From Gliomastix tumulicola (taxonomy: Eukaryota; Ascomycota; Sordariomycetes; Hypocreales; Bionectriaceae), in contig BCHX01000003.1 of NCBI GenBank assembly GCA_001599755.1, forward strand, positions 868,001 to 932,000: a stretch of 64,000 nucleotides of DNA. The letters are read 5' to 3'. This document shows, one piece after another, positions 33,254 to 42,728 of this stretch. The position numbers and the translations under genes were made by a program. How positions within the stretch are numbered: position 1 is the stretch's first letter; every line of letters starts with the position of its first letter. Under the pieces are notes generated by a model that saw only the letters and a list, made by a program, of their open reading frames with translations, searched no databases and was not told the origin of the DNA.

Positions 33254-35704
33254 ATGGCTCCCGTGAAGCCCCTCCCGTCCACCGCAGCCCTCAACGCTCT
33301 CCGAGGCCTAGTCTTCACCACCACCTGCTCGGTCGTCCTGCTGGCGGAGGAACGAAGACGTCGATTGGATATCGCTCGCGCAGCTGTTGAAAATGCGCGG
33401 AAGTTGCGGGATGTCAAGACGAAGCTGCGCCAGTCCGAGTTGAACCCCGGTCGAATTAAATCTGTTGCCCATCCGCAGTCGACATTGCCCCGTCGCCGCA
33501 GGCGACCTCGCAACTCGACATCTCCTTTGTCGGCCGAAGCTATATCACCCGAGTCAAGGCCGAGCGTATCGAACGTATCAGCAAACAAATCGAACCCGAA
33601 AACTTCCCCTCGGTCCCACGATAGCTTGACCTCGGCTTCAACATGGACCTTTAACGGCCAGTCGGCGCTTCGCTATGAAGCGCTTACGCCCTGGGGCGCT
33701 CGCATGATCTCAACCTCTCTCGGAACGTCACAAAATAGGTATTTTGGTACCACTGCAGCCAGACGTCAGGCTCCCGAGTCTGCCTACACACCACATAGCC
33801 CGGCCGAACCTGAGATCGACCCTGGCCACACCTCATACGGTACTGAAGAGCCGGAGGTTGAATCTGCAGAAGAGCCTGAAGCAAAGCGTGCTGAAGAACC
33901 TGAGGCTGAGCGTGCAGGTGCCAGATTTGACCTGCCTAGCGAGCTGTTTCATCCTGCAGACCAAGCACCACTTCAAACATTCGACTATGAAACCTATCTA
34001 CGTGGAAGCGATCTATGGGATCTCATCCATGTTGAGAAGCAGAATATTAAGGAGTCGACTCAAGAGGCCGTCACACTGGAAGAGGCCGTTCGAGCTCGTC
34101 ATTCAGCATTCGGTCGATTCGTTGAAATGGTGATGCGGACGCACAACCCTGTGGCTCTCGATGCTACTATTCGCTACCTAGCGTATACTGAAAGCATAAA
34201 GATCAACGGAGCATGCTTCCACGCGGTCTTTGACTTCTATATGCGATGCCCCGATCCTAGACCGATGCTAGCATGGATTCCATTCTGTCTTCAGAACGAC
34301 TTCTTTCTGCGGCCGCCAGAGGCGAGCCGATTATTCAACAGATGCCGGTACCATTGGGGCTTTTCTACCGAGGACGTATGGGAGCTGCACACCCAGCTGT
34401 CACGATTTTGCGGTTTTATTCCACCACCTTCTAGATCCTTCGTCTCGATCAGGCCTAAGGAGACTTGGAAAGATGTCTATATCCGACAATGCGGCAAGCT
34501 TATCCCCTTCAGGGACTGGGCGAGAAGCCCCCACGCGGGTGTCTTCTTCGTGATGCAAAAGGCAGCTGAAGACGGCCACTGGGATATTGTCTGGAATACC
34601 TTCCAAGAGTCCGAATCCAAGACCTTCCTCCCATGTTTCTGTTTGGCTGTGTTTGCACGCGTGGAGTTGGATAAGGGACGGCCGCTGGCAGCTAAGAACC
34701 TTGTGTGGTCTTACGCAGAATCCATGGACGTATCTCACGCTATCATACCGGTACTCATCGCCCAGCTCCGCTCAGAGTACCCCCCTGGCGAAGTGATCGC
34801 TGAGGCACTAGAACTCCGCGTGGATATATCTGATACGGTGTACCAAATGGCAGCCGCCTATGCCGTGTCGAGACCGGGGCTTGAGCAAGACGCGATCGAT
34901 ATTTGCTATGAGGCCGTTCGAAACAACGGCCAGGGGAACGTATTGTACAATATGTCCATGTTCTCTTATTTGAGCTGGGCACTTGCACGGATGCGAAACT
35001 ATCCTGCGCTACATCGACTAACAGGAGAATTTCTATCGCGACCCAAGCCGCCGCCATCGGCTCCGGTACGCCGATGCAGGAGTCAGATGAAGAAACTACG
35101 GAACATGCTGGCACGCAGGTCTGTCAAATCTCAGTCGGTGATGTTGGCCGCCCGCAATTTGAAGATGCTACGGAGCATTGACAAAGTCGTCATTCATTTG
35201 GGCGGGCTGGGTTTGGATGAAGAGGACCCGAAAACGTACTCTCCGGAAATTAGGAGGACGTTGGCTTTTGAGATCGAATTGAGGAGCAGAACCGTAGAGC
35301 CGGAGACCCCTCCATCACAAGATACGGCAGCGGCAGACGCGAACGCGACTGACAGCACCCCGGGGTCTTCTGATACCGACACTGACGACGCATCTTGGGA
35401 AAAACAAGCCCTCGGCGGCATAGTCCACAACATCAACTCGCACTATGAGCAGATTGGTGACTTGCTCAAGAAGCTGTCTGGCCATTCTCTGGGATCGGGC
35501 GAGCACGAGACTCGTTCACCCTTGAAGTCCCGGACACGGTGGAAACCTCTGAACAACGAACGGAGGCCTCACATATTGAGACCTCAGGTCGGTCCCCAGA
35601 GCTCAGTCAAAAACGCGACTGCTAACCCAAGCACGGAGGATCAAGGGTCCGGCGACGACTTTTATTGGGGGTCAGGCGGGAGTCGATCAAGCACTTCACA
35701 CTGA
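33254..35704 (+). CDS. Uncharacterised large protein with mitochondrial-type N-terminus
   Basis: Single exon, 816 aa, not recognised by name. The N-terminus (PLPSTAALNALRGLVFTTT, then a hydrophobic stretch CSVVLLAEERRRRLDIARAA) is basic and apolar, as in mitochondrial precursor or membrane-anchored proteins. Residues about 180-230 hold an acidic repeat of EEPE-type units. From about residue 235 to 610 the sequence is helical with evenly spaced Trp/Phe/Tyr and Leu (RHSAFGRFVEMVMRTHN, HAVFDFYMRCPDPRPMLAW, YAVSRPGLEQDAIDICYEAV), reminiscent of PPR-like helical repeats in fungal mitochondrial RNA-processing factors; this resemblance is only an impression. The tail is Ser/Thr/Asp-rich with a second basic patch. 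The start is the first ATG of the frame; a TTG lies 21 nt upstream. Confidence 0.7.
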   Translation: MAPVKPLPSTAALNALRGLVFTTTCSVVLLAEERRRRLDIARAAVENARKLRDVKTKLRQSELNPGRIKSVAHPQSTLPRRRRRPRNSTSPLSAEAISPESRPSVSNVSANKSNPKTSPRSHDSLTSASTWTFNGQSALRYEALTPWGARMISTSLGTSQNRYFGTTAARRQAPESAYTPHSPAEPEIDPGHTSYGTEEPEVESAEEPEAKRAEEPEAERAGARFDLPSELFHPADQAPLQTFDYETYLRGSDLWDLIHVEKQNIKESTQEAVTLEEAVRARHSAFGRFVEMVMRTHNPVALDATIRYLAYTESIKINGACFHAVFDFYMRCPDPRPMLAWIPFCLQNDFFLRPPEASRLFNRCRYHWGFSTEDVWELHTQLSRFCGFIPPPSRSFVSIRPKETWKDVYIRQCGKLIPFRDWARSPHAGVFFVMQKAAEDGHWDIVWNTFQESESKTFLPCFCLAVFARVELDKGRPLAAKNLVWSYAESMDVSHAIIPVLIAQLRSEYPPGEVIAEALELRVDISDTVYQMAAAYAVSRPGLEQDAIDICYEAVRNNGQGNVLYNMSMFSYLSWALARMRNYPALHRLTGEFLSRPKPPPSAPVRRCRSQMKKLRNMLARRSVKSQSVMLAARNLKMLRSIDKVVIHLGGLGLDEEDPKTYSPEIRRTLAFEIELRSRTVEPETPPSQDTAAADANATDSTPGSSDTDTDDASWEKQALGGIVHNINSHYEQIGDLLKKLSGHSLGSGEHETRSPLKSRTRWKPLNNERRPHILRPQVGPQSSVKNATANPSTEDQGSGDDFYWGSGGSRSSTSH

Positions 35705-36918
35705 GAGAGGGGCCCTCAAATGTATGTATGATTAGGACTAATGTACCACCACATATGCAGGACAGCTCAGCTGCATGCGGCTCCCTCATGCACGATCCAG
35801 TGCAACTCTTTTCATGTATAGGATAATGCACATATAGACAGCCTTTATGTATACCTTCTTAATTCTGTCTTGGTTATTTACTGAAACAACTGAGGGGGAT
35901 AACTCTGTGAACGTCCCACCGACGAGGCACATCCGTCGAAGCGATCGGCATCTCCAGGTAGGCATCTCGTAGCACATGAAGATCAGGACACCGGAGGCCG
36001 AGAAAAGGGACTACGTGCGTGGCTGACGAGGCCCGTCTGTGGTCTAGATCCTGAATCAGTCCATTCTCCAGGAAAAGCGACGGAGCAACGTTGTGGGAGG
36101 GCTGTCAACTCTCGGCGATACGGTAGTTCCTGCAGGGGCTGCCTGGCCGAACCCACCGGACCCCCCAGATGGACTATTGGGGATAGCCTCGCCACTGGCA
36201 GTGCCGGTTCGGTGCTGCGATCGTACGATTTCGAGGGAGAAATAGGGAGAGGTCTGGAGCTAAATCACATGTCATGCTGGTTGTTGGGAAAATTGGAGTC
36301 GGGTGATTTTCTTGCGAGTCGCCAGGCCCGCCGTCAGGAAATAGAAGGCGGTGTCGCTGAAAGTGGCGCCACCTTGGCGGGCAGAACTGCAGAGCCAATC
36401 GATCGGCCAAAAATAGTGGTGCATTTCGCATTTCTGCCGTTTCTCTTTTGGTTCCGCATGTGGCCGTATCCGTCAAACATGGGAAGGAAAGGAGGCGACC
36501 AGGGGGGGTCGATATATATTAAATTCCTGATAGGCGCATCTCAACAATTCTGTTACACTGCCTGCGTGAGTTGTGTCGACTTCTTTCTGCGTTTTTTGTT
36601 CAGTAATTCACTGAGGATCACGGTTCTTAGAAGAGTGTCTCTGTCTTCTCCGATAAGCTCCAGCAGCTGCGAATTTGCCTTTATATATTTGGACCAACAA
36701 TTGACGTATCGTACCTACGGTAGGGGCCAAAAGTCGTGCTTATTTCTGTCACCCTTTTTTTTTCTGAATTCCAAATGTACCTCCTCGAACGACCCCCTTC
36801 CCACACGGCGGCCGCCCTGCATCCCTCTATCCAGCAGGTCTCTTGCCACCCCGCGACCAAGAAACCCGCCCAATCGACCGTCGTCCGCCGCCGCCGCGTC
36901 CAACGAGAGCAACCGAAG
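35705..36918. other. Intergenic and ERG1 promoter
   Basis: This 1.2 kb contains the 3' flank of the preceding gene and the ERG1 promoter. A 10-nt palindrome ATCGTACGAT lies near 36219-36228, and TATATATTAAA near 36513-36523, about 400 bp before the ERG1 ATG. No clear sterol element is claimed. No gene is seen. Confidence 0.55.
36513..36523 (+). promoter_or_regulatory. TATA-like element of ERG1
   Basis: TATATATTAAA sits about 395 bp upstream of the chosen start codon. This is far enough that a long leader or a 5' UTR intron would be needed. Assigned by sequence only. Confidence 0.3.
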
Positions 36919-38409
36919 ATGGCCGCCAGCGAAGCGAGCGAGTTCCGCACGCGGCAGCGAGAGGAGTACCACGAGGCCGACGTCGTGGTCGTGGGCGCCG
37001 GCATCTTTGGCTGCGCCATTGCCTACGCCCTCGCCAACCAGGGCCGCTCCGTCATCCTGCTGGAGCGCTGGATGCACGAGCCCGACCGCATCGTGGGCGA
37101 GCTGCTGCAGCCGGGCGGCATCGCGTCGCTGAAGAAGCTGGGGCTGGGCCACTGCCTCGACGGCATCGACTCGATCCTGTGCCACGGGTACACCGTCATC
37201 TACCACGGCAAGCCCGCTGTCATCAACTACCCGACCATCGACGAGAACGGCGAGGTGACGCATCAGTGGTCCGGCCAGGGCAAGGAGGGGAAGAGGCCGA
37301 CGGGCCGGGGATTCCACCACGGCAAGTTCATCATGCAGCTGCGCCGGGCCTGCATGGGGCATAAGAACATCACGGTCGTGGAGACGGAGGTCATGAACAC
37401 CGTCCGCGGGGAGATGTCGGATCAGATCCTGGGCGTGGAGACGAGGACGACGAACAAGGAGACCGGGGAGAAGACGCCCGACTGCTTCTTCGGCCACCTG
37501 ACCATCATCGCCGACGGCTACCACTCCAAGTTCCGCAAGGAGGTCATCAACACCAACCCGATCGTCAAGAGCAAGTTCTACGCCCTCGAGCTCATCGACT
37601 GCCAGATGACGCAGCCCGGGTACGCCCTCGTCATCATCGGCAACGCCTACCCCGTCCTCCTCTACCAGATTGGTACCCACGAGACACGCATCCTCATGGA
37701 TGTGCCTACAGACCTGCCCGAGGCGAGCCCCGCCGCCGGTGGCGTCCGCGCATACATCCGGGACTATGTCATCCCCGCGCTGCCGGAGCCCATCCGACCC
37801 TCCGTGGAGAAGGCGCTCGAGGACGGCAAGATCCCCAGGAGCATGCCCAACAGCTGGCTGCCGCCCTCCCAGCAGAACAAGGAGGGCCTCATCCTCCTCG
37901 GCGACGCCATGAACATGCGCCACCCCCTGACCGGCGGAGGCATGTCCGTCGCCTTCAACGACGCCGTCCTCCTCTCCGAGCTCCTGCACCCGGACCGCAT
38001 CCCGAACCTCGAGGACAGCCAGGCCGTGCAGGGCGCCATGAAGACGCTCTACTGGCGCCGCAAGAACGTCACGGGCATCATCAACGTCCTCGCCCAGGCG
38101 CTGTACGCGCTCTTCGCCGCCAACGACCGCCAGCTGCGCGCCCTGCAGCTCGGCTGCTTCGAGTACTTCGAGCGCGGCATGACCGACGGGCCCTCGGGTC
38201 TGCTCGCCGCCGTCATCCAGCGCCCCATTGTCCTCGCGTATCACTTCTTCTCCGTTGCCTTCCTCGCCATCTGGCTCAACATGTGCTCCATCGTCGGCGG
38301 GCCCCTCGGGCTGTGGAAGCTGCCCCTGGCGATCGTGGACGCCATCCTCCTGCTGTGGAAGGCCTGCATCGTCTTTGTCCCCGTCATGTGGCGCGAGGGC
38401 TTTCAGTAA
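36919..38409 (+). CDS. ERG1: Squalene monooxygenase (squalene epoxidase)
   Basis: FAD-dependent monooxygenase of the endoplasmic reticulum that converts squalene to 2,3-oxidosqualene in ergosterol synthesis; the allylamine (terbinafine) target. Single exon, 496 aa. The Rossmann motif is DVVVVGAGIFGCAIAYAL (GxGxxG) at about residues 20-37, followed by RSVILLER and the family block RIVGELLQPGGIASLKKLGL. The second FAD motif is GLILLGDAMNMRHPLTGGGM with MSVAFNDAVLLSELL. The C-terminus holds hydrophobic segments around AYHFFSVAFLAIWLNMC and LPLAIVDAILLLWKACIVF that anchor it to the membrane. I chose the ATG at 36919 because residues before it are unlike the family; the frame is open back to an ATG-less start near 36736. 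A 586-codon antisense frame is a GC-bias artefact. Confidence 0.95.
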   Translation: MAASEASEFRTRQREEYHEADVVVVGAGIFGCAIAYALANQGRSVILLERWMHEPDRIVGELLQPGGIASLKKLGLGHCLDGIDSILCHGYTVIYHGKPAVINYPTIDENGEVTHQWSGQGKEGKRPTGRGFHHGKFIMQLRRACMGHKNITVVETEVMNTVRGEMSDQILGVETRTTNKETGEKTPDCFFGHLTIIADGYHSKFRKEVINTNPIVKSKFYALELIDCQMTQPGYALVIIGNAYPVLLYQIGTHETRILMDVPTDLPEASPAAGGVRAYIRDYVIPALPEPIRPSVEKALEDGKIPRSMPNSWLPPSQQNKEGLILLGDAMNMRHPLTGGGMSVAFNDAVLLSELLHPDRIPNLEDSQAVQGAMKTLYWRRKNVTGIINVLAQALYALFAANDRQLRALQLGCFEYFERGMTDGPSGLLAAVIQRPIVLAYHFFSVAFLAIWLNMCSIVGGPLGLWKLPLAIVDAILLLWKACIVFVPVMWREGFQ

Positions 38410-39032
38410 AAGGGCCGGGGGAAAAAATGACAAAATACGTATGAGATGTTTTGACACAAATCGCTGCTTATTCACCGGGGTTACGATGGCATATACTGGC
38501 GTTGACTGGCGTTTCAGGGTTTTGGTGTTTGCCCATCATTACTCTCATTTAATCACGTCCCCATCCACACAATGGAGTGTGAATTTTAACACATAATAGG
38601 GGGTGGCGGAGGAGGAGGAGGAGGAGGAGCAGGCTGAGAGCCTGTCTTTGGCGAAGAGTTTGCCAGTACCTATAGTATATACTCCTCCCTTCCATAGACG
38701 TTTCTTTTTTTGGCACATGAGGATCATGAAGATGGGTGGGAAGCATGCGATTTTCATTTACCGGGGGTTCATTTTTGGAATTCCCTCCTTTCTTGGGTAG
38801 AAGCGTTGGGCTTTGGCTCAGATTTGTTAATTCTTCGGGTGCTAGACCTACTTTATATCAAGACAAGAGTAGCAATATAGCTCATTTTCTCACCTTCGCT
38901 CCTGAGCAAGATAGCCTGGGGACCGCCAAGGCGTTATATCACTGAATCCTGAAAAGAAGGAATATCGTGTGAAAGTTGAAGCACCCTTTTACAGCTTTTG
39001 TCCCGGCTTCTATCGGGTGCGTCATCGGGGAC
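38410..39032. other. Intergenic, convergent 3' ends of ERG1 and ALG5
   Basis: This 623 bp AT-rich spacer includes a GGA-triplet run near 38606-38629. Nothing coding. Confidence 0.6.
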
Positions 39033-40492
39033 CTACGTCAGCCGTCTCCTATAGACGCCCATCATCCAGCTGGCACGCAGGACGGCTAAACCAAGGGCCA
39101 TCTTGATGCTATCCTGCACGACGTTGAGCTTGCTGCCGCTGACCTCGTGCCACTCGATGGGGACCTCGGCGACCTTGATACCCGGACTCGTGCCGATAAC
39201 AGAGCCGTCGGAGCCAAGGATGGGGGTCGCGGGCGCAGACTCGGCCAGCATGAGCATCTCGATGTCGAAGATCCAGCCCTCCGTATGCATGTAGGGCACG
39301 ATGTGCGGGAGGGCGGCGCGGGTGAAGAGCTTGAAGCCGCACTGGGTGTCGCGGATGCGTGACGTGGCGGGTGGGGTGAGGATCATGAGCACGAGGTGGA
39401 AGGACCGCATGAGGAAGTTTCGCAGGGCCGAGCGCTGTTTGCATCAGGTCATATTTGGTAAGCCACAGGGATAAATGGTGCGTGAGCGGTGGAAGGGAGG
39501 AGGGGGGGCGGTGTAATCTCGCTTCACATACCTGGACAACGGCCTCGCTTCCAACGAGGTGGGCACGACTGCCAATCGCGACACCGCGGTGGGAGCCGTC
39601 CACAACCTCCTCGCATCCTTCGATGAGCTTGGCAACATCGCTAAACTTTGACGCACCGTCCGCATCGGCGAACAGGACATATTCACCCCGGACGTGTCTG
39701 AAGCCGTGGGTCACCCCGCCGCCCTTGCCGCGGTTCTTCTCCAGCGAGACCACCCTCAGCAGGTCGTGGAGCTTGTTGTCTCTGGCAAAGTCGAGGACCA
39801 CATCCACAGTGCGGTCCGTGCTCCCATCATTGATGATGAGGATCTCATAGCCACCAGCCTTCCCGTCCTTGGAGTGCCGCGCCCCCTGCCGGCGCCCGCT
39901 CTTGCTGCCCGGAGCACCGCCCACCCGGCCAATGTTCTTATCCAGCCAGGCGACGGCCTCCTCCAGCGTCGGCACGATGCGGTCCTCCTCGTTGTACGCG
40001 GGGAAGACGACGCTCAGGTAGACCTCGGCGGGCTCGATGTTGCCCGGGTCCGGCGCCGGCCCTTCGGCGTCCTCGTCTGGGTTCTCGGCGTCGGCCTCCT
40101 CGCGGGCCTGTCGCTCGGCGAGCCAGCGGTCGTACCAGCACGGGAGCTGGCGCGGGCTCGTAGGCTTGCGCGTTGTGGACTGCGTCGTGATGTAGGTCTT
40201 CTCGGAGGAGACTACGGTGCGTGGCTTGGGGGCGATGAGGTGGAGGAGGACGAAGAGCTATGTGTGAGTGAGCACACGAGCGTAAGCGATTGGGCGAACC
40301 ACGAGACCGGAATCGTTGCGCCCAAGGAGGAAATTGGAGGGGGGTAGTGGTGGGGAGGCTCACGATTGTCTGTCCGACGAGCAAGATGACGGCGAGCCCG
40401 ACGAATTGAATGTGCACGGGGATGGTATCGAGCTGTTGCTTGAGCTGCCCCAGCAAGCGTTCGAAGCCATCGAGCGCGTCCCGCACGCCCAT
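39033..40492 (-). CDS. ALG5: Dolichyl-phosphate beta-glucosyltransferase
   Basis: GT2 enzyme of the ER membrane that makes dolichyl-phosphate-glucose from UDP-glucose for N-glycan assembly. Three exons on the minus strand: 40492-40364, 40257-39532, 39434-39033; introns 106 and 97 nt; 418 aa. One N-terminal transmembrane segment spans the first join (HIQFVGLAVILLVGQTI then LFVLLHLIA). The catalytic domain carries YLSVVFPAYNEEDRI, EILIINDGSTDRTVD and YVLFADADGASKFSDV. Exon 3 begins RSALRNFLMRSFHLVL and continues with RDTQCGFKLFTRAA and GWIFDIEMLMLAE, the ALG5 pattern. A linker of about 55 acidic residues (residues 75-115) and a basic insert (GSKSGRRQGARHSKDG) lengthen it against yeast Alg5 (334 aa). 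An in-frame ATG 51 nt upstream is a weaker alternative start. Confidence 0.93.
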
Positions 40493-40694
40493 TATGACGG
40501 TGTTTAGAGTCGCATGCAACAGGGGAGGGTGGTGAATATTCAAGCGAGAGTCTCTCCCAGATGGCCGTAACAGAAGCGAATGACGGGAAGGAATGCGCGC
40601 GCGCTGAAGACAGTAGTAGGATTCAAAGAGAGGGAGGGGTGGTGGTTTAGGAGAGATGACAGCTTGGAAGCTCCCACTTCATGAGGATACGTCT

Positions 40695-40982
40695 CTAAAT
40701 TGAGGAACGGCAAATTGTGGGGTCTGTAGATTGTGTGGGGCTGGTCAGGGCGGGGGATCCACACAAGCCACAGTGCTGGGAATCTCCGCCATCAGAAACC
40801 TTGATGTCTTGAATCTTGAAGTTGTAGTACTGCGTCTTCACGCCCTTTGCGATCTCCACGCCGCCCTCGTTATCGTCCCCCTGCTCCGTGCTCGTGGTCC
40901 CCAGAATCTCGATGATGCGCTGGTTCACCCACTCGCCGGCCTTGACCGGCTTCCCGTCGCTGTCGTAGACGGTCTCGGACAT
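40695..40982 (-). CDS. Hypothetical small protein
   Basis: Unrecognised 95-aa frame starting MSETVYDSDGKPVKAGEWV and continuing with IIEILGTTSTEQGDD and KTQYYNFKIQDIKVSDGG. The first 65 residues look protein-like (balanced, with a DxDGxPVKxGxWV turn as in small beta-barrel modules), but the last 25 (CGLCGSPALTSPTQ...) look like read-through of an intron. A GTTTCT site after KIQDIK could be a donor. The gene lies upstream of, and on the same strand as, ALG5, 202 bp from its start. Low confidence that the 3' end is right. Confidence 0.3.
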   Translation of the reverse strand: MSETVYDSDGKPVKAGEWVNQRIIEILGTTSTEQGDDNEGGVEIAKGVKTQYYNFKIQDIKVSDGGDSQHCGLCGSPALTSPTQSTDPTICRSSI

Positions 40983-41740
40983 CCGTCAGGCCAAGGCGCT
41001 GTGTGGTCTTGGGAAACACGGACGTGCACTCACTCGTGAGAAAACTGCCCGTCATCTCGTCTACAAGGGAGGAGAACGCTCTGTTCGGGCAGCATGCTCG
41101 GGGCAGCACCGTTCGAGCATCCCAACTTTGACAGACGCCCTGCCATAGCCAGCGTAGATGCTAAGACAGGCCGCATCACATTCTCTAACGGTACTTGGAA
41201 GACTTGCGCCGGGTTGCAGGAGATCTGACTCCGGGGACGACAGGGTAAGTCTTACCGCGTTCCAAGAAGGCCCTGGGGCACGGCTTTCTTCGGGCTAATC
41301 CAGGATCGTATCAATTGGTGGCAGCGCCAAGCGGAGGACGCGAGAGAGAGGCCGGGCCGGGCTTGAGGAGGAGGATGCTGAAAGAGGTCGCTTAGACGAG
41401 GTTCAGTGACTTGAGTCCAGGGGTCCCGTGTGGATGGATACGGTCACATCGGGGTTGATTATATAATGTCTCCGCGTGGACCCCTCTTCCCTTCCCTCTG
41501 CCATGCCTGTCCCACGTGGATTCAACATCACAGCACCGCGCCGAATCCAATGGTGTCATGCATGTCGTGGTCAGCTCCCCTGCCGGCTAAAGGACAGCAT
41601 TAAGACGAGCCCACGCCAACATCCCGACATCGGGCCCCCGTCTCGGGAAGCTTGCATATCTATCCACGAGCCAGCATCCCATTCAGGCGCCGAGACTGTG
41701 ACTAGAGGCCCAGCTCAGCACTTCGATACCATCGCCCATT
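40983..41740. other. Divergent intergenic region
   Basis: This 758 bp lies between the small minus-strand frame and the isomerase-like gene. A TATATAATG-like element lies near 41459-41467. A GTGAGT site near 41033 could belong to a 5' UTR intron of the small gene. No gene. Confidence 0.5.
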
Positions 41741-42406
41741 ATGTCGACTAGACCCGTCATCGAGTACTACTTCTCCTCCATCTCGCTGTGGTCCTACATC
41801 GGGAGCCGGCGCCTGCTCGCGCTCGCGGCGACGCACAATGCCCAGATCATCTACAAGCCCGTCGACCTGATGCACGTCTTCTCCGTCTCGGGCGGTCTCC
41901 CCGTTCGTCAGCGCACGCCGCAGCGCCAGGCCTACCGCCTGCTCGAGCAGAAGCGCTGGGCCGAGATCCGCGGCCTGCCCATCGTCCCGCATCCCAAGTT
42001 CTACCCGGCGAACCCGTCGCTGGCGCACCGCGTGCTGCTGGCGGCCATCGACGAGCACGGGAGCTACAGTCCGGGTGTTCACGAGTTCGCGCGCAGCAGT
42101 CTCGAGGCCGTCTGGGCCAGGGAGCTCGACATCGCCGACAGGAGCACCGTCCGGCAGCTGGCGGACGAGGCCGGTTTCGCCGGCGCGGACGGGCTTCTGC
42201 GGAGGGCCGAGGAGGATGCCAGCATCACGGAGAGGGAGGAGGCGCTCACGGAGGAGGCCGTTGGCAAGAGGTTCTTTGGGGGTCCCATCTACTCGTACAG
42301 GGGCGAGCCGTTCTGGGGCCAGGATCGGCTGGAGATGCTGGACGACGTGATACGCAGCGGCCGGGAGGCATATAAGCTGCCGACAGACGGCATCCTTGGC
42401 CCGTAG
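41741..42406 (+). CDS. DsbA-fold 2-hydroxychromene-2-carboxylate isomerase-like enzyme
   Basis: Single exon, 221 aa. The thioredoxin-type start IEYYFSSISLWSYIGSRRLL has Ser residues where oxidoreductases carry CxxC, as in the HCCA isomerase / GST-kappa branch of the DsbA family. The helical insert contains GLPVRQRTPQRQAYRLLEQKRWAEI and GLPIVPHPKFYPANPSLAHR, and the C-terminal thioredoxin end is KRFFGGPIYSYRGEPFWGQDRLEML, typical of this branch. Members are glutathione-dependent isomerases in aromatic degradation, but fungal substrates are mostly unknown. Length is normal. It is convergent with the flavin oxidoreductase gene, 322 bp away; a joint role in xenobiotic or aromatic metabolism is speculation. 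Confidence 0.85.
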   Translation: MSTRPVIEYYFSSISLWSYIGSRRLLALAATHNAQIIYKPVDLMHVFSVSGGLPVRQRTPQRQAYRLLEQKRWAEIRGLPIVPHPKFYPANPSLAHRVLLAAIDEHGSYSPGVHEFARSSLEAVWARELDIADRSTVRQLADEAGFAGADGLLRRAEEDASITEREEALTEEAVGKRFFGGPIYSYRGEPFWGQDRLEMLDDVIRSGREAYKLPTDGILGP

Positions 42407-42728
42407 ACGAGCGCCTCCATGGACGCACGTCGACACAAGCGGTCTTCTTTACCCGACTAAGTCGGCATTTCAAGGCTTCAGCCCATGTATCCGCCCTAGC
42501 AGCCAGAGATCGCAGCCATACACTCGGTGACGCTGAGCATGCTCGCGTTCCCAGCCATCCTGACCAATTCTAGAATTTGAAGCGATCTCACTCAGCACGG
42601 CGAGGTATCAACAGTTCTTGTACAATTCATATATCTAAGGACTGGAGCTAAAGTGTAGGCTCCTTGCGCCACCAGAGATGCCCTATCATTACCTTCCTTC
42701 TGGAAACATTGCTTGTGTACTTCTACGT
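42407..42728. other. Intergenic, convergent 3' ends
   Basis: This 322 bp between two convergent oxidoreductase-type genes shows no feature. Confidence 0.6.

Noticed and set aside
36715..38475. 586-codon frame antisense to ERG1
   Set aside because: Exact shadow of a GC-rich coding sequence; the sense strand is a complete squalene epoxidase.
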